Shown here: positions 5,976 through 6,870 of the stretch, piece after piece
How positions within the stretch are numbered: the first letter of the stretch is position 1
Layout of the letters: each line of letters opens with the position of its first letter
From: JBGTIS01 sp041745535
Lineage (GTDB): Bacteria; Bacteroidota; Bacteroidia; Cytophagales; Cyclobacteriaceae
Length of the DNA: 6,870 nt
Direction: 5' to 3'
Assembly (NCBI GenBank): GCA_041745535.1
Contig: JBGTIS010000382.1
Span: 1 to 6,870, forward strand
Program-made: the position numbers and the translations under genes
The notes under the pieces: model-generated
The model's database searches: none
The model's input: the letters and a program-made list of their open reading frames with translations, nothing else
Told to the model about the DNA's origin: nothing

Positions 5976-6719
5976 ATGACTCATTACTTAGCACTCATAT
6001 TCACCTTTCTAACCTATCAGGTATTTGGACAGGATATTATTGAAACCAAAAAGGGTAATCTTACCATTCATCCTATTACCCATGCTACCATGGTAATGGA
6101 ATGGGATGGCAAAGCTATATATGTGGACCCCACTGGTGGTGCCACTGCCTTTGAAGGGATGCCCGCTCCCAGTCTGATTCTGATTACCGATATCCATGGC
6201 GATCACTTTAATCAGGAAACCCTACAGGCTTTGGATCTGCGAAATACAGAACTGATTGTTCCTTCGGCAGTAGCCGCGCTGATGGATGGAATAAAAGCGA
6301 AAAAAATAACCACTTTGACCAATGGTGAAAAAACAGGTTGGGATAACATCACCATAGAAGGGATACCCATGTATAATTTACCTGAAACCGCGGATTCCCG
6401 GCATCCAAAAGGCAGAGGAAATGGCTATGTGCTTACAGTAAGTAACAAGAAAGTGTATATTTCAGGCGATACGGAAGACATCCAGGAAATGCGGCAGTTA
6501 AAAAATATTGATGTAGCTTTTGTATGTATGAACTTACCTTATACCATGGACATCAATCAGGCGGCCGATGCGGTTCTGGAATTTAAACCTAAAATCGTTT
6601 ATCCCTATCACTACCGGGGTGGCGACGGGTTTAGCAATGTGGAGGAATTTAAAGAAATGGTTGAAAGCAAAGACAAAAACATAGAAGTCCGGCTAGGCAA
6701 TTGGTATCCTAATCAGTAA
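5976..6719 (+). CDS. Exported UlaG-like metallo-beta-lactamase-fold hydrolase
   Basis: I chose ATG 5976 (247 residues) rather than the in-frame ATG 5940. The later start gives a proper signal peptide (MTHYLALIFTFLTYQVFG before QD), while the 12 extra residues would put polar sequence before it. The mature part is a compact MBL fold of the Lactamase_B_3/UlaG-like type: THATMVMEW (residues 36-44), a metal motif TDIHGDHFN (71-79), a possible metal-binding H143 (SRHPKG), SGDTED (163-168) with D165, and YPYHYRGGD (209-217) with H212. The first His of the usual HxHxDH motif is Asp72 here, which may alter or remove one metal site. From memory, this variant is common in exported family members. The reaction is unknown, with a lactonase-like or phosphodiesterase-like hydrolysis as options. 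It follows the DUF1080 gene with no terminator between, and a strong terminator ends the unit. A shared sugar-degradation role is inferred from context only. Confidence 0.9.
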   Translation: MTHYLALIFTFLTYQVFGQDIIETKKGNLTIHPITHATMVMEWDGKAIYVDPTGGATAFEGMPAPSLILITDIHGDHFNQETLQALDLRNTELIVPSAVAALMDGIKAKKITTLTNGEKTGWDNITIEGIPMYNLPETADSRHPKGRGNGYVLTVSNKKVYISGDTEDIQEMRQLKNIDVAFVCMNLPYTMDINQAADAVLEFKPKIVYPYHYRGGDGFSNVEEFKEMVESKDKNIEVRLGNWYPNQ

Positions 6720-6750
6720 GGTATTCTATAAACTAAAACTATTGAAGAGG

Positions 6751-6786
6751 CCGTCTCATAAGTTAGATTATGAGGCGGTTTTTTTT
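6751..6786 (+). terminator. Strong rho-independent terminator after the MBL gene
   Basis: CCGTCTCATAA (6751-6761) pairs with TTATGAGGCGG (6768-6778), 11 bp with one G-U pair and a 6-nt loop, followed by eight T residues (6779-6786). It starts 32 bp after the stop codon and marks the end of the DUF1080/MBL operon. Confidence 0.88.
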
Positions 6787-6870
6787 GGTATAAACAACAA
6801 TCCCGGAAAATACTTACGGGTAACTCCAGTACCAATATTATTTTCCTCTATAAAATAATTGGGTTAGGTC

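Noticed and set aside
6787..6870. Possible C-terminal end of a minus-strand gene at the right edge (for example a frame ending YWYWSYP at 6814)
   Set aside because: All three minus-strand frames meet stop codons within about 85 bp, and no family motif is visible, so there is not enough to call a gene.

Overview
The window looks like a chromosomal segment of a Bacteroidota bacterium, probably of the Cytophagales type (the phylum is inferred with fair confidence, the order is a guess). The reasons are moderate-to-low GC with AT-rich spacers, weak or absent Shine-Dalgarno sequences, TAnnTTTG-type -7 promoter elements, exported proteins with SprB-like repeat units, and a DUF1080 (3-keto-disaccharide hydrolase) protein. 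I see no tRNA, rRNA, CRISPR array, insertion sequence or phage gene.

Layout. (1) Positions 1-957, minus strand: two tandem genes for exported proteins. The upstream one is a complete 137-residue single-domain protein. The downstream one runs off the left edge and begins a longer surface protein whose first domain is clearly paralogous to it. (2) Positions 958-1586: a 629-bp AT-rich spacer between divergent genes. It holds an 11-bp perfect inverted repeat, a 7-bp palindrome, and a TATCTTTG promoter element for the rightward gene. (3) Positions 1587-2552, plus strand: a one-component regulator with GAF, helical linker and LuxR-type HTH, followed by a hairpin terminator. (4) Positions 2685-4444, plus strand: a tightly coupled pair (ATGA overlap) of a short-chain dehydrogenase/reductase and a divergent QueA-like protein whose core motifs differ from true tRNA-queuosine QueA. 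A strong bidirectional terminator follows. (5) Positions 4500-4844, minus strand: the C-terminal end of a histidine-kinase ATPase domain with no N-box or phosphoacceptor domain, probably a gene remnant. (6) Positions 5107-6719, plus strand: two exported enzymes, a DUF1080 protein and an UlaG-like metallo-beta-lactamase-fold hydrolase. They probably form an operon that ends at a strong terminator at 6751-6786.

How the genes may work together. The SDR/QueA-like pair is translationally coupled and probably acts in one pathway. Its regulator could be the GAF-LuxR protein immediately upstream, although a terminator and a 132-bp gap separate them. The DUF1080/MBL pair is probably periplasmic or outer-surface sugar chemistry. 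The most promising candidate for undescribed biology is the SDR plus QueA-like pair: a QueA fold with systematically changed signature motifs, coupled to an oxidoreductase that has no place in the known queuosine pathway.
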